Positions 1 through 15,000 of a stretch of DNA of 64,000 nt are shown here, in pieces. Numbering within the stretch: position 1 is the first letter of the stretch; every line of letters starts with the position of its first letter. Origin of the DNA: Petrosia ficiformis (taxonomy: Eukaryota > Porifera > Demospongiae > Haplosclerida > Petrosiidae); assembly GCA_947044365.1 (NCBI GenBank), contig OX345648.1, positions 1,094,001-1,158,000 of the forward strand, read 5' to 3'. The position numbers were made by a program, and so were the translations under genes. Below the pieces are notes generated by a model. It made no database searches and was not told the DNA's origin. It saw only the letters and a list, made by a program, of their open reading frames with translations.

Positions 1-3000
1 GACAAGTACACAAATAACTGTCAAAACTATTTTTCAACTACTCAGTGTACTGTATGGTGACCTTTTATTGACATTTACTGTATCACAGTACAGATGTGCA
101 CTGATATACTTAGTGTGACGGAGGCATTAATCTCACTCTTTATATTTTATGTGAAATATTTAGCTGTAATTTGTGAGTTATTCAAGTCTACTAATTGTAC
201 TAGTAAAAAATACAGAAGATCTCAGGTGTAGTTTATCATTATTCATTGTTAAAAGCTGCACAGAACGTTTTCACAATTGAATTGATACTTTTCTCCTGTT
301 TTGAGTTTAGTTTCTACTTACCTTCTATATCAACAACAGTGATTCTCCAACCAAAATTCAAATGAGTAGCACACTAAGGATAGAAATAATATACATCTTA
401 TAATGATAATTATATGATCCAGAATACTATCTACACTAATAAACATCATGGCTTGGCAGATCCTTTACTAGTCATGACCATTGACTTCACAAATAATATC
501 AAATGATATACCTGATAATACACAAGATCAGGAGTATTCTCATCAGGAGTCCATACTAGTTTACCAGGTTCTCCTGAGTTACAAGAAGCAGATGTTTCCA
601 GTGTATCAATATATGTCTGAAGATCACCACAGTTTTGTCTGGTAGTTTCTGATGCTTCTGTTTCCTCTAACTGACACAAACGACCAACTATTTGAATATA
701 ATGATATTATCATAATAGAGATATCAACAGATCCAAAACCAATATTCCACTTTACATATATAGTCCAAGAATATTTACATATAGTATAATACTTGCCTCC
801 TGTTGCTTGATCAAGTTCATCAAATCCAGCATATACAGTTTCATTCTAATAAATGAATATAATTATTATAATTGTGCTTAATTATAACATATTCATTTGT
901 TGTAGTGTAACTGTTATAATAGAGACAGTTAATAGTAAGATAAGATGAAACTTCATACAGCATATTGAGGATCAGTATACATAAGGCTAATTCTTTTGAA
1001 GGAAGACTTACAGCTCTCTCCTCTTCAGTATTCTGTAGTCTTCCTCCACTAATGGAGTCAGTGATATAAAATGGATGATAGTTTGACAAGTCAGTTGAGT
1101 CATTTCCTCCTTCAATGATGAAAGTGTATGTTCTACCACGTTCAACAACCAGTTCAGGAATTAGGGTACCATTAATATACCATGAAATACCCCATCCTGC
1201 ACGACCTATATAATTAATGGAATTGGTTATGCAAGAATATCTTACAAGTAAGGATGTGCGATAATATCGATATAGTGATATTTTTATCACTGAAGTAATT
1301 ATTGTGATAAGCATTATCAGGAATTGATATCGCGATATAATTATGATATTTTATTATTATTAATTTTATTAATTATTACTGCTTGACACATGTGTTCATG
1401 CATGCGCAGTTCAGTTTGTACACAGATGGCTAGGCTTGCAAGGAAATTGAAGGATAGCATGATTCGTTGGCTCTACTTGTAGGAGTCAAAAGCAATATCT
1501 GGCAGTTATTCAGATTCAAGGTTGATGCTCCACCTAAACAGCAAAGAGGTAATTTGTCATTTGTAAGGGGCATTTGCCTTACAGTGGCAACATGACTAGT
1601 CTCTTTTATCATTTGTGGATTTGCTACATGGAGGAACACAAAGCTTTAAAGTATCGCGATTATCGTGATAAACTTTATATGATAATTGGAACAGAACATT
1701 TTGATGATACACATCCTTACTTACAAGATACCTACAGTAGTTCTATTGAAACACAAAATATTCTTTCCATTAACATCAATATTTAAAATACCTGTAATTC
1801 CCATGTATCCTCTCTCATTACCAGATGGACCAATCCTAGCTTGAAAAGTGGTGTCTTCTCTTGCTGTAATAATCTCATTTTCAAATGGTATACAGCTTTC
1901 ACAAACAAATGGAACACCAACACACTGGTTCTGAGGTTCCCTTCCAAAATGTATTGGATCATCAGTACCTGTAGAAGAAGAGAAATAGAGAATAGTGCAA
2001 GAGTCTATATGACTAAAGGTATACATGTACTAAACCTACGCTCAGCTCTAATGAAGTGTCTGAAAGCTGTCGCTCCAAGTCCACCAACTCCCCACACAAT
2101 ATACTGATTTGTGTTATTGGGATCAATAGTTATATCACAAGTGGAGTCAGCTAAAAGGATTAATGAACAGATAGGAGAACATATTCATTATGAAATCATG
2201 CGAACTGCACATGACTGAATGTATTTAAGATAAGAGTTTACTTCCTCACATGTTGAGAATTGTCTGGTATAGGAAACACACTGCAGTCCATTTGTAATAG
2301 AACCTGTTATATCACTAATATCATTAGTACATGATCCACTGAAGTGTAATTCATCAGGACAAGCACCAATACCATCACGACACTAGGATGAAGTTTAATA
2401 ACATCATGGCATTAGAATATCGTAAGCTAGTTTATTGCTACTTCTCACCTGTGTATATGCACTGAGATAATAATCAACAGCATGTGGTCCATCTGTCTGA
2501 TCCACCCAAGTTATGGTAGGATCAGCACCAAACATTAGAGTAAAACTAGGACTACCACTCAGACCAAACCCCATGTACTGGTTACTACAAGAAATATGAT
2601 AATTCAATTGTAAATTAAAAAAACATCTGCATGGGGCTATAATTATGATGATTAGTGCTTTTTAGAGCATTCCAGCTAAACTATGATATTTCATGGTTAG
2701 GGTATTATAATATTACTTTGTAGCGCTGCCTATATGCAAACAGTTTCACAATATATAGATTATGAAGCTCACCTTGAATCTGTGGACTGACATCCACATA
2801 GTCTGAATCTGATATTAGAGTTATCATTATCCACCTTCCAAGACAACTGTAAGGTCTCATGAAGAGGAATACAGTTATCAAATGCCTGTAATAGTGAAAA
2901 TAACATGAACAATATTACATTATAATATTAAGCAATAATTATATTAAGAATATTATACTTTATAACTACATACTTACATCAACAACAGTGATCTTCCAAC

Positions 3001-6000
3001 CAAGATTTAAATGAGTAGCACACTAAGAATAGAAATAATACAAATCTTATAATGATAATTATATAATCCAGAATACTATCTACAGTAATAAACATCATGG
3101 CTTGGCAGATCCTTTACTTGTCACGACCATTCACTTCACAAATAATATCAAATGATATACCTGATAATACACAAGATCAGGAGTATTCTCATCAGGTGTC
3201 CATATTAGTTTACCAGGTTCTCCTGAGTTACAAGAAGCAGATGTTTCCAGTGTATCAGTATATGTCTGAAGATCACCACAGTTTTGTCTGGTAGTTTCTG
3301 ATGCTTCTGTTTCCTCTAACTGACACAAACGACCAACTATTTGAATATAATGATATTATCATAATAGAGATATCAACAGATCCAAAACCAATATTCGTTA
3401 ATTTACATATATAGCCCTGAATATTTACATACAGTATAATACTTGCCTCCTGTTGCTTGATCAAGCTCATCAAATCCAGCATATACAGTTTCATTCTAAT
3501 AAATGAATATAATTATTATAATTGTGCTTAATTATAACATATTCATTTGTTGTAATGTAACTGTTATAACAGAAACAGTTAATAGCAAGATGAAACTTCA
3601 TACAGCATATTGAGGATCAGTATACATAAGGCTAATTCTTTTGAATGAAGACTTACAGCTCTCTCCTCTTCAGTATTCTGTAGTCTTCCTCCACTAATGG
3701 AGTCAGTGATATAAAATGGATGATAGTTTGACAAGTCAGTTGAGTCATTTCCTCCTTCAATGATGAAAGTGTATGTTCTACCACGTTCAACAACCAGTTC
3801 AGGAATTAGGGTACCATTAATATACCATGAAATACCCCATCCTGCACGACCTATATAATTAATGGAATTGGATATACAAGAATATCTTACAAGTAAGGAT
3901 GTGCGATAATATCGATATAGTGATATTTTTATCACTGAAGTAATTATCGTGATAAGCATTATCAGGAATTTATATCGCGATATAATTATGATATTTTATT
4001 ATTATTAATTTTATTAATTATTACTGCTTGACACATGTATTCATGCATGTGCAGTTCAGTTTGTACATAGATGGCTAGGCTTGCAAGGAAATTGAAGGAT
4101 AGCACGATTCGTTGGCTCCACTTGTAGGAGTCAAAAGCAAGATCTGGCAGTTATTCAGATTCAAGGTTGATGCTCCACCTAAACAGCAAAGAGGTAATTT
4201 GTCATTTGTGAAGGGGGATTTGCCTTACAGTGGCAACATGACTAGTCTCTTTTATCATTTGTGGATTTGCTACATGGAGGAACACAAAGCTTTAAAGTAT
4301 CGCGATTATCGTGATAAACTTTATATGATAATTGGAACAGAACATTTTGATGATACACATCCTTACTTACAAGATACCTACAGTAGTTCTATTGAAACAC
4401 AAAATATTCTTTCCATTAACATCAATATTTAAAATACCTGTAATTCCCATGTAACCTCTCTCATTACCAGATGGACCAATCCTAGCTTGAAAAGTGGTGT
4501 CTTCTCTTGCTGTAATAATCTCATTTTCAAACGGTATACAACTTTCACAAACAAATTGAACACCAACACACTGGTTCTGAGGTTCCCTTCCCAAATGTAT
4601 TGGATCATCAGTACCTGTAGAAGAAGAGAAATAGAGAATAGTGCAAGAGTCTATATGATTAAAGGTACATGTACTAAACCTACGCTCAGCTCTAATGAAG
4701 TGTCTGAAGGCTGTCGCTCCAAGTCCACCAACTCCCCACACAATGTACTGATTTGTGTTATCGGGATCAATAGTTATATCACAAGTGGAGTCAGCTAAAA
4801 GGATTAATGAACAGATAGGAGAATATATTCATTATGAAATCATGCGAACTGCACATGACTGAATGTATTTAAGATAAGAGTTTACTTCCTCACATGTTGA
4901 GAATTGTCTGGTATAGGAAACACACTGCAGTCCATTTGTAATAGAACCTGTTATATCACTAATATCATTTGTACATGATCCACTGAAGTGTAATTCATCA
5001 GGACAAGCACCAATACCATCACGACACTGGGATGAAGTTTAATAACATCATGGCATTACAATATTGTAAGCTAGTTTATTGCTACTTCTCACCTGTGTAT
5101 ATGCACTGAGATAATAATCAACAGCATGTGGTCCATCTGTCTGATCCACCCAAGTTATGGTAGGATCAGCACCAAACATTAGAGTAAAACTAGTACTACC
5201 ACTTAGACCAAACCCCATGTACTGGTTACTACAAGAAATATGTTTGATAATTGTAAATTAAAAAAACATCTGCATGGGGCTATAATTATGATGATTAGTG
5301 CTTTATAGAGCATTCCAGCTAAACTATGATATTTCATGGTTAGAGTATTATAATATTACTTTGTAGTGCTGCCTATATGCAAACAGTTTCACAATATATA
5401 GATTATGAAGCTCACCTTGAATCTGTGGACTGACATCCACATAGTCTGAATCTGACATTAGAGTTATCATTATCCACCTTCCAAGACAACTGTAAGGTCT
5501 CATGAAGAGGAATACAGTTATCAAACGCCTGTAATAGTGAAAATAACATGAACAATATTACATTATAATATTAAGCAATAATTATATTAAGAATATTATA
5601 CTTTATAACTACATACTTACATCAACAACAGTGATCTTCCAACCAAGATTTAAATGAGTAGCACACTAAGAATAGAAATAATACAAATCTTATAATGATA
5701 ATTACATAATCCAGAATACTATCTACAGTAATAAACATCATGGCTTGGCAGATCCTTTACTTGTCACGACCATTCACTTCACAAATAATATCAAATGATA
5801 TACCTGATAATACACAAGATCAGGAGTATTCTCATCAGGTGTCCATACTAGTTTACCAGGTTCTCCTGAGTTACAAGAAGCAGATGTTTCCAGTGTATCA
5901 GTATATGTCTGAAGATCACCACAGTTTTGTCTGGTAGTTTCTGAAGCTTCTGTTTCCTCTAACTGACACAAACGACCAACTATTTGAATATAATGATATT

Positions 6001-9000
6001 ATCATAATAGAGATATCAATAGATCCAAAACCAATATTCCACTTATAAATTAATTTACATATATAGTCCCAGAATATTTACATATAGTATTATACTTGCC
6101 TCCTGTTGCTTGACCAAGTTCATCAAATCCAGCATATACAGTTTCATTCTAAATAAATATAATTATTATAATTGTGCTTAATTATAACATATATTCAATT
6201 GTTGTAATGTAACTGTTATAACAGAAACAGTTAATAGCAAGATGAAACTTCATACAGCATATTAAGGATCAGTATACATAAGGCTAATTCTTTTGAATGA
6301 AGACTTACAGCTCTCTCCTCTTCAGTATTCTGTAGTCTTCCTCCACCAATGGAGTCAGTGATATAAAATGGATGATAGTTTGACAAGTCAGTTGGGTCAT
6401 TTCCTCCTTCAATGATGAAAGTGTATGTTCTACCACGTTCAACAACCAGTTCAGGAATTAGGGTACCATTAATATACCATGAAATACCCCATCCTGCACG
6501 ACCTGTATAATTAATGGAATTGGTTATACAAGAATATCTTACAAGATACCTGTAGTAGTTTTATTGAAATACAAAATATTCTTTCCATTAACATCAATAT
6601 TTAAAATACCTGTAATTCCCATGTAACCTCTCTCATTACCAGATGGACCAATCCTAGCTTGAAAAGTGGTGTCTTCTCTTGCTGTAATAATCTCATTTTC
6701 AAATGGTATACAGCTTTCACAAACAAATGGAACACCAACACACTGGTTCTGAGGTTCCCTTCCCAAATGTATTGGATCATCAGTAACTGTAGAAGAAGAG
6801 AAATAGAGAATAGTGCAAGAGTCTATATGACTAAAGGTACATGTACTAAACCTACACTCAGCTCTAATGAAGTGTCTGAAGGCTGTCGCTCCAAGTCCAC
6901 CAACTCCCCACACAATGTACTGATTTGTGTTATTGGGATCAATAGTTATATCACAAGTGGAGTCAGCTAAAAGGATTAATGAACAAATAAGAGAATATAT
7001 TCATTATGAAATCATGTGAACTGCATACTAAATGTATTTAAGAAAGACAAGAGTTTACTTCCTCACATGTTGAGAATTGTCTGGTATAGGAAACACACTG
7101 CAGTCCATTTGTAATAGAACCTGTTATATCACTAATATCATTTGTACATGATCCACTGGAGTCTAATTCATCCGGACAAGCACCAATACCATCGCGACAC
7201 TGGGATGAAGTTTAATAACATGATGGCATTACAATATTGTAAGCTAGTTTATTGCTACTTCTCACCTGTGTATATCCACTGAGATAATAATCAACAGCAT
7301 GTGGTCCATCTGTCTGATCCACCCAAGTTATGGTAGGATCAGCACCAAACATTAGAGTAAAACTAGGACTACCACTCAGACCAAACCCCATGTACTGGTT
7401 ACTACAAGAAATATGTTTGATAAAATAATGAAATTGTAAATTAAAAAACATCTGCATGGGGCTATAATTATGATGATTAGTGCTTTATAGAGCATTCCAG
7501 CTAAACTCTGATATTTGATGGTTAGGGTGTTATAATATTACTTTGTAGTGCTGCCTATATGCAAACAGTTTCACAATATATAGATTATGAAGCTCACCTT
7601 GAATCTGTGGACTGACATCCACATAGTCTGAATCTGACATTAGAGTTGTCATTATCCACTGTCCAAGACAACTGTAAGGTCTCATGAAGAGGAATACAGT
7701 TATCAAACGCCTGTAATAGTGAAAACAACAAGAACAATATTACATTATAATTATTAAGTAATAATTATATTAAAAATATTATACTTTATAACTATATACT
7801 TACAGGAACAGCATCAACAACAGTGATCTTCCAACCAAGATTTAAATGAGTAGCACACTAAGAGTGAAAATATAATGTGTAACATGACATTGTTGTCGTA
7901 GCAACTAAAAGTTAAAGAAACTAGTAGATATATTACCTGATAATACACAAGATCAGGAGTACTCTCATCCGGTGTCCATACTAGTTTACCAGGTTCTCCT
8001 GAGTTACAAGAAGCAGTTGTTTCCAGTGTATCAATATATGTCTGAAGATCACTACAGGCTTGTCTGGTAGTTTCTGAAGCTTCTGTCTCCATTAACTGAC
8101 ACAAACGACCAACTATTTGAATATAATGATATTATCATAATAGAGATATCAACAAATTCTAAACCAATGTTCCATTTATAGATTAATTTACAAAGTCCCA
8201 GAATATATATATATACAGTATGTAATCCCAAGCACTGGTAAATATAAGAAATAGTCACAATGTAATGGAATGAGTCAGGTACATTAAACTATACAGATTT
8301 TACCTGCTGTTTCCTGATCATTGTTATCAAATCCAGCAAACACAGTCTCATTCTGTAATAATAAAAAGAGGATTGTGATAAATTTGTGATAATAATTGAC
8401 TTACAGCTCTCTGCTCTTCGGTATTCTGTAGTCTTCCTCCACTAATGGAGTCAGTGATATAAAATGGATGGTAATTTGATATGTCATTTGAGTTATTTCC
8501 TCCTTCAATGATAAAAGTGTATGTTCTACCACGTTCAACAATCAGTTCAGGAATTAGGGTACCATTAATATACCATGAAATACCCCATCCTGCACGACCT
8601 GTTGTGTGACGATATGTAAATAAATAATACAAGTGTATATAGTATTATATACCTGTAATTCCCATGTATCCCCTCTCATTACCAGAGGGACCAATCCTAG
8701 CTTGAAAAGTGGTGTCTTCTCTTGCTGTAATAATCTCATTTTCAAATGGTATACAACTTTCACAATCAAATTGAACACCAACACACTGGTCCTGAGGTTC
8801 CCTTCCCAAATGTATTGGATCATCAGTACCTGTAGAAGAAGAGTAATAGAGAATAGTGCAAGAGTCTATATGACTAAAGGTACATGTACTAAACCTACGC
8901 TCAGCTCTAATGAAGTGTCTGAAAGCTGTCTCTCCAAGTCCACCAACTCCCCACACAATGTACTGATTTGTGTTATTAGGATCAATAGTTATATCACAAG

Positions 9001-12000
9001 TGGAGTCAGCTAAAGGATTAATGAACAGATAGGAGAACATATTGATTATGAAATCATGTGAACTGCACATGACTAAATGTATTTTTAAAAGATAAAAGTT
9101 TACTTCCTTACATGTTGAGAATTGTCTGGTATAGGAAACACACTGCAGTCCATTTGTAATAGAACCTGTTATATCACTAATATCATTAGTACATGATCCA
9201 CTGAAGTGTAATTCATCCGGACAAGCACCAATACCATCACGACACTGGGATGAAGTTTAATAACATCATGACATTACAATATTGTAAGCTAGTTTATTGT
9301 TACTTCTCACCTGTGTATATGCACTGAGATAATAATCAACAGCATGTGGTCCATCTGTCTGATCCACCCAAGTTATGGTAGGATCAGCACCAAACATTAG
9401 AGTAAAACTAGGACTACCACTCAGACCAAACCCCATGTACTGGTTACTACAAGAAATACGTTTGATAAAATAATGAAATTGTAAATTAAAAAACATCTGC
9501 ATGGGGCTATAATTATGATGATTAGTGCTTTATAGAGCATTCCAGCTAAACTATGATATTTCATGGTTAGGGTGTTATAATATTACTTTGTAGTGCTGCC
9601 TATATGCAAACAGTTTCACAATATATAGATTATGAAGCTCACCTTGAATCTGTGGACTGACATCCACATAGTCTGAATCTGACATTAGAGTTATCATTAT
9701 CCACTGTCCAAGACAACTGTAAGGTCTCATGAAGAGGAATACAGTTATCAAAATCTGTAGGTGTAGGTGTTACTACTGAATTAATCTGTGGAGTGAAAAG
9801 TAGAGTATGCAACAGTCAAAAATTAATATTTTTTCTTAGTTGATTAGATACGATATAAATATTTTAAAAAAGATAGAAAAAGCCTATTGTTATTTTTGTT
9901 CCTTGCATATTTTGATGTTTGCAAATAGTTCGTTCAAACTCTCAACTGTCTTAGTTTTCCAGATAACACACAGACAGATACACGGACACACAGACACACA
10001 ATATGATTACCATACCCTTCTGCCTACACTTCCTGGTGATGGTAATAAACAACTAATAATAACTAGACACAATGAAGTCAGCTCTGACCATATCTCGGTC
10101 ACAACTAAACCATAATTATAAGGAATAATGTTGCAATAAAAACTAATTCTGAGCACCTCTTCAAGACACCCATGAAGAGCTCAGATAATATTAAATCTAT
10201 TACCATATTATATATATACTCACTAGTAGTGTACATGGATCTGTTCCCTCATTTACCTAAATAATAAATAATAATATTTGATACGAAAATAGTACGTCAC
10301 AATTCAGTGTAGATATCATTATTCATGATAAAAAAAATGATTAGTGATTTGATTTCTCGATGATGAAATCTTCACTATGCTATGAATCTCATTGAGAATT
10401 CAGAGTAACGTACAAAGATATTCCTTGGAATTTCTATTCTTGTAAAGATGGCCCTCATTGATTCACACCAAATAGTCAAAGTACCAATATCACACACATC
10501 TGTTCCTTCAGGTAGAGTCACTGTAATATCTACATTCTCAAGGCGATTGCTTTTAAATCTACCATCAGATCTAAGAACAAACAGAAAGATAAACATTTGC
10601 AACACAGATCATGTGGTGACCTCAAAAGTATACATAGATGGAAATAGGTTTGCTGAATAATTAGCACTGCAATTACTAATTGTCTAACTTGTTGATAAAT
10701 ATATGCCACATGCTTTATATGAATCAGTCTAATAACTAATTAGAGTTGTGAATTTATTATACAACTTACTCTCCAAATTGAGAAGGAAGAGGGATTTTAA
10801 CTCCTCCACCAAACCTATCCACAGTTTGTCCCGGAGCATAGTAGTATAGATAAGCATCTGAAGTTAAGAAATGTATTAAAAGTCTCCTTTTAGTGGAAGT
10901 ATTAAATATTGCTGACTCTTCATAATCCATGTACTGATACTGGATGCATATTGACTAGCTTACCTTGTCCTCCTCCATCATAGTTGAAATCTTCAATAAA
11001 GAGTGTGTTTGAATCAAAAATATGTAGTATGCCTGATACGTTACGTTGCTCTGTTGGTAACGTACCAATTTTAACACCTGGATTGATGATAATAATACAT
11101 TACTATTAGTCAAATGTTTAGACTATTTCTGCTACTCCAAACAAATACACATAATTCTGAGAAAAGAACAGGGAGGCAGTGTATGAGGTGAATGAATTAC
11201 TTATAACACATGAACCTATATATATATATAAACCTCAACTACCATCGGTATGCATGGGTATTTGAAATACAATACCATTTCTAGACTAGCTTGCAAGAAC
11301 AAAAGCAGATAATACACACACAAAACGAAGCTATATTATAAGCAGCGAGGATAATTAACCACATTAATAATACTAATTTTTACATTGAATTAAAACTCTT
11401 CTCCTTACCTTCCCTATCAACAACAGTAATGTACCAACCAAGATTCAAATGAGTAGCACACTGAGAGTAGAAAATAAGCAATGTTATAATGATAGGATTT
11501 ATACAATCTAAAAAAATATCTTCTATCTACAGTATATATATGACAGATCTTTCACTTTTCATGACCACTGAATTCACAAATAATATCAAATGATATATAC
11601 CTGATAATACACAAGATCAGGAGTATTCTCATCAGGTGTCCATACTAGTATACCGGGTTCTCCTGAGTTACAAGAAGCAGGTGTTTCCAGTGTATCAGTG
11701 TACGTCTGAAGATCACTACAATTATCTCTGGCAGTTTGTGAAGCTGCTGTCTCTGTTAACTGACACAAACGACCAACTATTTGAGTAGATATTAATAATT
11801 ATAGGGACAATATCAACAGTGCAAATGTAATTCCATATTGCAATTCCATATGAAATCATATAACAAGATCAATCACACACACACTACATATCAAACATTT
11901 ACTTCATAATCAAAAATATATTTTAAACCAGACTACATTTACATGAAGTACTTACCTCCAGTCGCTTGATCAAGCTCATTAAATCCAGCATAAACACTTT

Positions 12001-15000
12001 CATTCTAATACATAAAATACAATATCGGAATAATATAATCGAAATGCTATTACTGTAGATTGGGAAATATTCATGGTGGAATTATATATATTAGCTTATT
12101 TTCGCGGTCGATTATTTAGCACAAATGTTTAACTGTTGAATTTTAAGAGAAGCTTTCCTTGTATTGTGTATATACACCGCAAAAATTAAATCGCTAAAAT
12201 AACCATTTTATTGGTTAGTACAGTTGCAAGGAATATAGCATGAATTTCAATTTAATTTTTCAATTGTCATGGAGGGTATTGTTACTATGACTATGTGCAC
12301 CAAGTATTACAAGGTACACTAGAGAATAAATTAAAACATGTTTTGCAGGTTTCTAAACCTGTTTGTTACGACAGGACCCTATTTAGATGTATGCATCCAG
12401 AATGACTAACTAATAATTACATCTTTGTAACTGTACTAACAAGTAGTTAATTATTTTAACTATTTTGTTTTTGCAGAGCATCACAGCTTATACATGTATG
12501 TTATGACTGCACTTACAGCTCTTTGCTCTTCGGTATTCTGTAGTCTTCCTCCACTAATGGAGTCAGTGATATAAAATGGATGATAGTTTGACAAGTCATT
12601 AGTGTCATTCCCTCCTTCAATGATAAAAGTGTATGTTCTACCACGTTCAACGATCAGTTTAGGAATTAGGGTACCATTAATATACCATGAAACACCCCAT
12701 GCTGCACGCCCTGTTGTGTGATGATATGTAAATAAATAATACAAGTGTAAATAGTATTATATACCTGTAATTCCCATGTATCCCCTCTCATTACCAGAGG
12801 GACCAATCCTAGCTTGAAAAGTGGTGTCTTCTCTTGCTATAATAAGCTCATTTTGAAATGGCATACAGCGTGGTTGACACATTGGTTGAGTATTATTACA
12901 CTGGTCATTTGGATCTCTACCCAAATGAATTGGATCATCACCAACTATGAACATAAGCACATGACTCATATATATTAAACACACACAAAACTTACAACTT
13001 GCTCTCAGTGAATGTTGAAGAACTGTCTCTCCAAGTCCTCCAATTGCCCACACAATGTACTGATCTGTGTTGTCAGGATCAATAGTTATATCACAAGTGG
13101 AGTCAGCTACAGGAAAACATTAGAGCAATGCCATTTTGAGTGTAAATAAATTTCTATGTTATATATATAATTATGGTGAAGTAGATTGAGTGAAAAAGTA
13201 CATATCAGCTTTTAATTAAGTACACTTCAGCTTATCTGATTATCTTACTTGTTGAGAATTGTCTGGTAAAGGAAACACACTGCAGTCCATTTGTAATAGA
13301 ACCTGTTATATTACTAATATCATTAGTACATGATCCACTGGAGTCCAATTCATCAGGACAAGCACCTCTACCATCACGACACTGGGATGAAGTTTAATAA
13401 CATCATGGCATTACAATATTATAAGCTAGTTTATTGTTACATGTATGTCTCACCTCTGAATATGCACTGAGATAATAATCAACAGCATGTGGTCCATCTG
13501 TCTCATCAACCCAAGCTATGGTAGGATCAGCACCAAACATTAGAGTAAGACCAGTACTACCACTCAGACCAAACCCCATGTATTGGTTAGTACTACATGA
13601 ATTTAATTACAATAATAATTAGTAGTACATGTAGTAAAATGATACAATGTACTCATTGAAAATAAATGAAGTGCAGTATGGCTTATGATGTGTATTGGTT
13701 ATAATAAAACTATGTTCATATCATCAGCTTAATAATACATGCTTTAGGCTGGTTTCTTTTTTTTACTATTGGATGTTTGATTTTGTTGCCAACATCCAAC
13801 ATCCAACATCCAACTTGGATTCTACTACACAATTATATAAAGCTCACTTTGGTTCTGTGGACTGACATCCACATAGTCTGAATCTGACATTGGAGTTATC
13901 ATTATCCACTCTCCAAGATAACTGTAAGGTCTCATGAAGAGGAATACAGTTAACAAACTCTGGAGGTGGAGGTGGTATCACTGTTGGTGTCTGTAGAATA
14001 TTACATACAGTATAGAACACAATATTCAATAAACAATATATGAGATTATAAGTTATAAAATAACAATGAAACATTAGTAATGATAACACTGGACACTAGG
14101 ATTGGATGATTAAGATATTTAGCTGCTTGTACTGTGTAACTATTACAATTACTACATAATTATGATTATGCATTCTTAATATGACATAAACACAGGAAAG
14201 ACGACAGGAAGGTGGGGGCACTGAGTTATTCTGTAGACAGGACACCAAGTTAATATCAGTAAAGCTTTTTAGCTAATAGTATTGGCACGTGCCCCCTGTG
14301 CCCCTCTGGTTCCTATGTCTATGTGTGAGGTAGTAGTAATTTCTAATAACTATGACAATCTAATTATGTATTGAATCAAAAATACTTTCAATTAAGATTT
14401 ACGAGTGAATAAAAACAATAATTCTCGTTTTACTTCTTTAAATAGAATATCAAAACTAATATCATAATGTTATTATAATACTCACTAGAAGTGTGCATGG
14501 ATCAGCTCCATCATTTTCCTATAATTATAATAATAATAATAATAATAACATAATAATAATAATAATCAGTGTTGACACAATAAAATTGTAATAGAAGCAC
14601 TATAATTGATTAGCAAGCCACGAGTACACAATCTGACTATGCATAATACAGGAATACATTTATAACTCAGAACATGATAGCACAGTTCATTTTACCATAT
14701 ATGTATAATCTTTCTTAGTTGTTTACATTATGATTTCATTTGTTTTAGTACCAGTGTTGGTGTGAAGTACTACCAGTGTAAAGGATGTAACATGTGTACT
14801 ACTTACAGTTACTATCTCATATGATTGAATTCTGATATAATTTGTTGTAGTTGACGTTGCATTAATTACATTATCAGAATTTTTATTATTAACAAATGTA
14901 CAATGACTATCATATTAACTATCATTCTGTATTATATAATTATATATATATATATATTATTGCATGAATAACGGGAAATATCATGAGTTGGATATGAAGT

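Noticed and set aside
1574..4798. Plus-strand frames overlapping SKEL-1 exons
   Set aside because: Shadows of minus-strand exons, except the BED-like segments that belong to the hAT insertions.
12090..12180. Possible separate repeat shared with 53380-53600 (AGAGAAGCTT and CGCTAAAAT blocks)
   Set aside because: Shared words are too short and scattered for me to define element ends.
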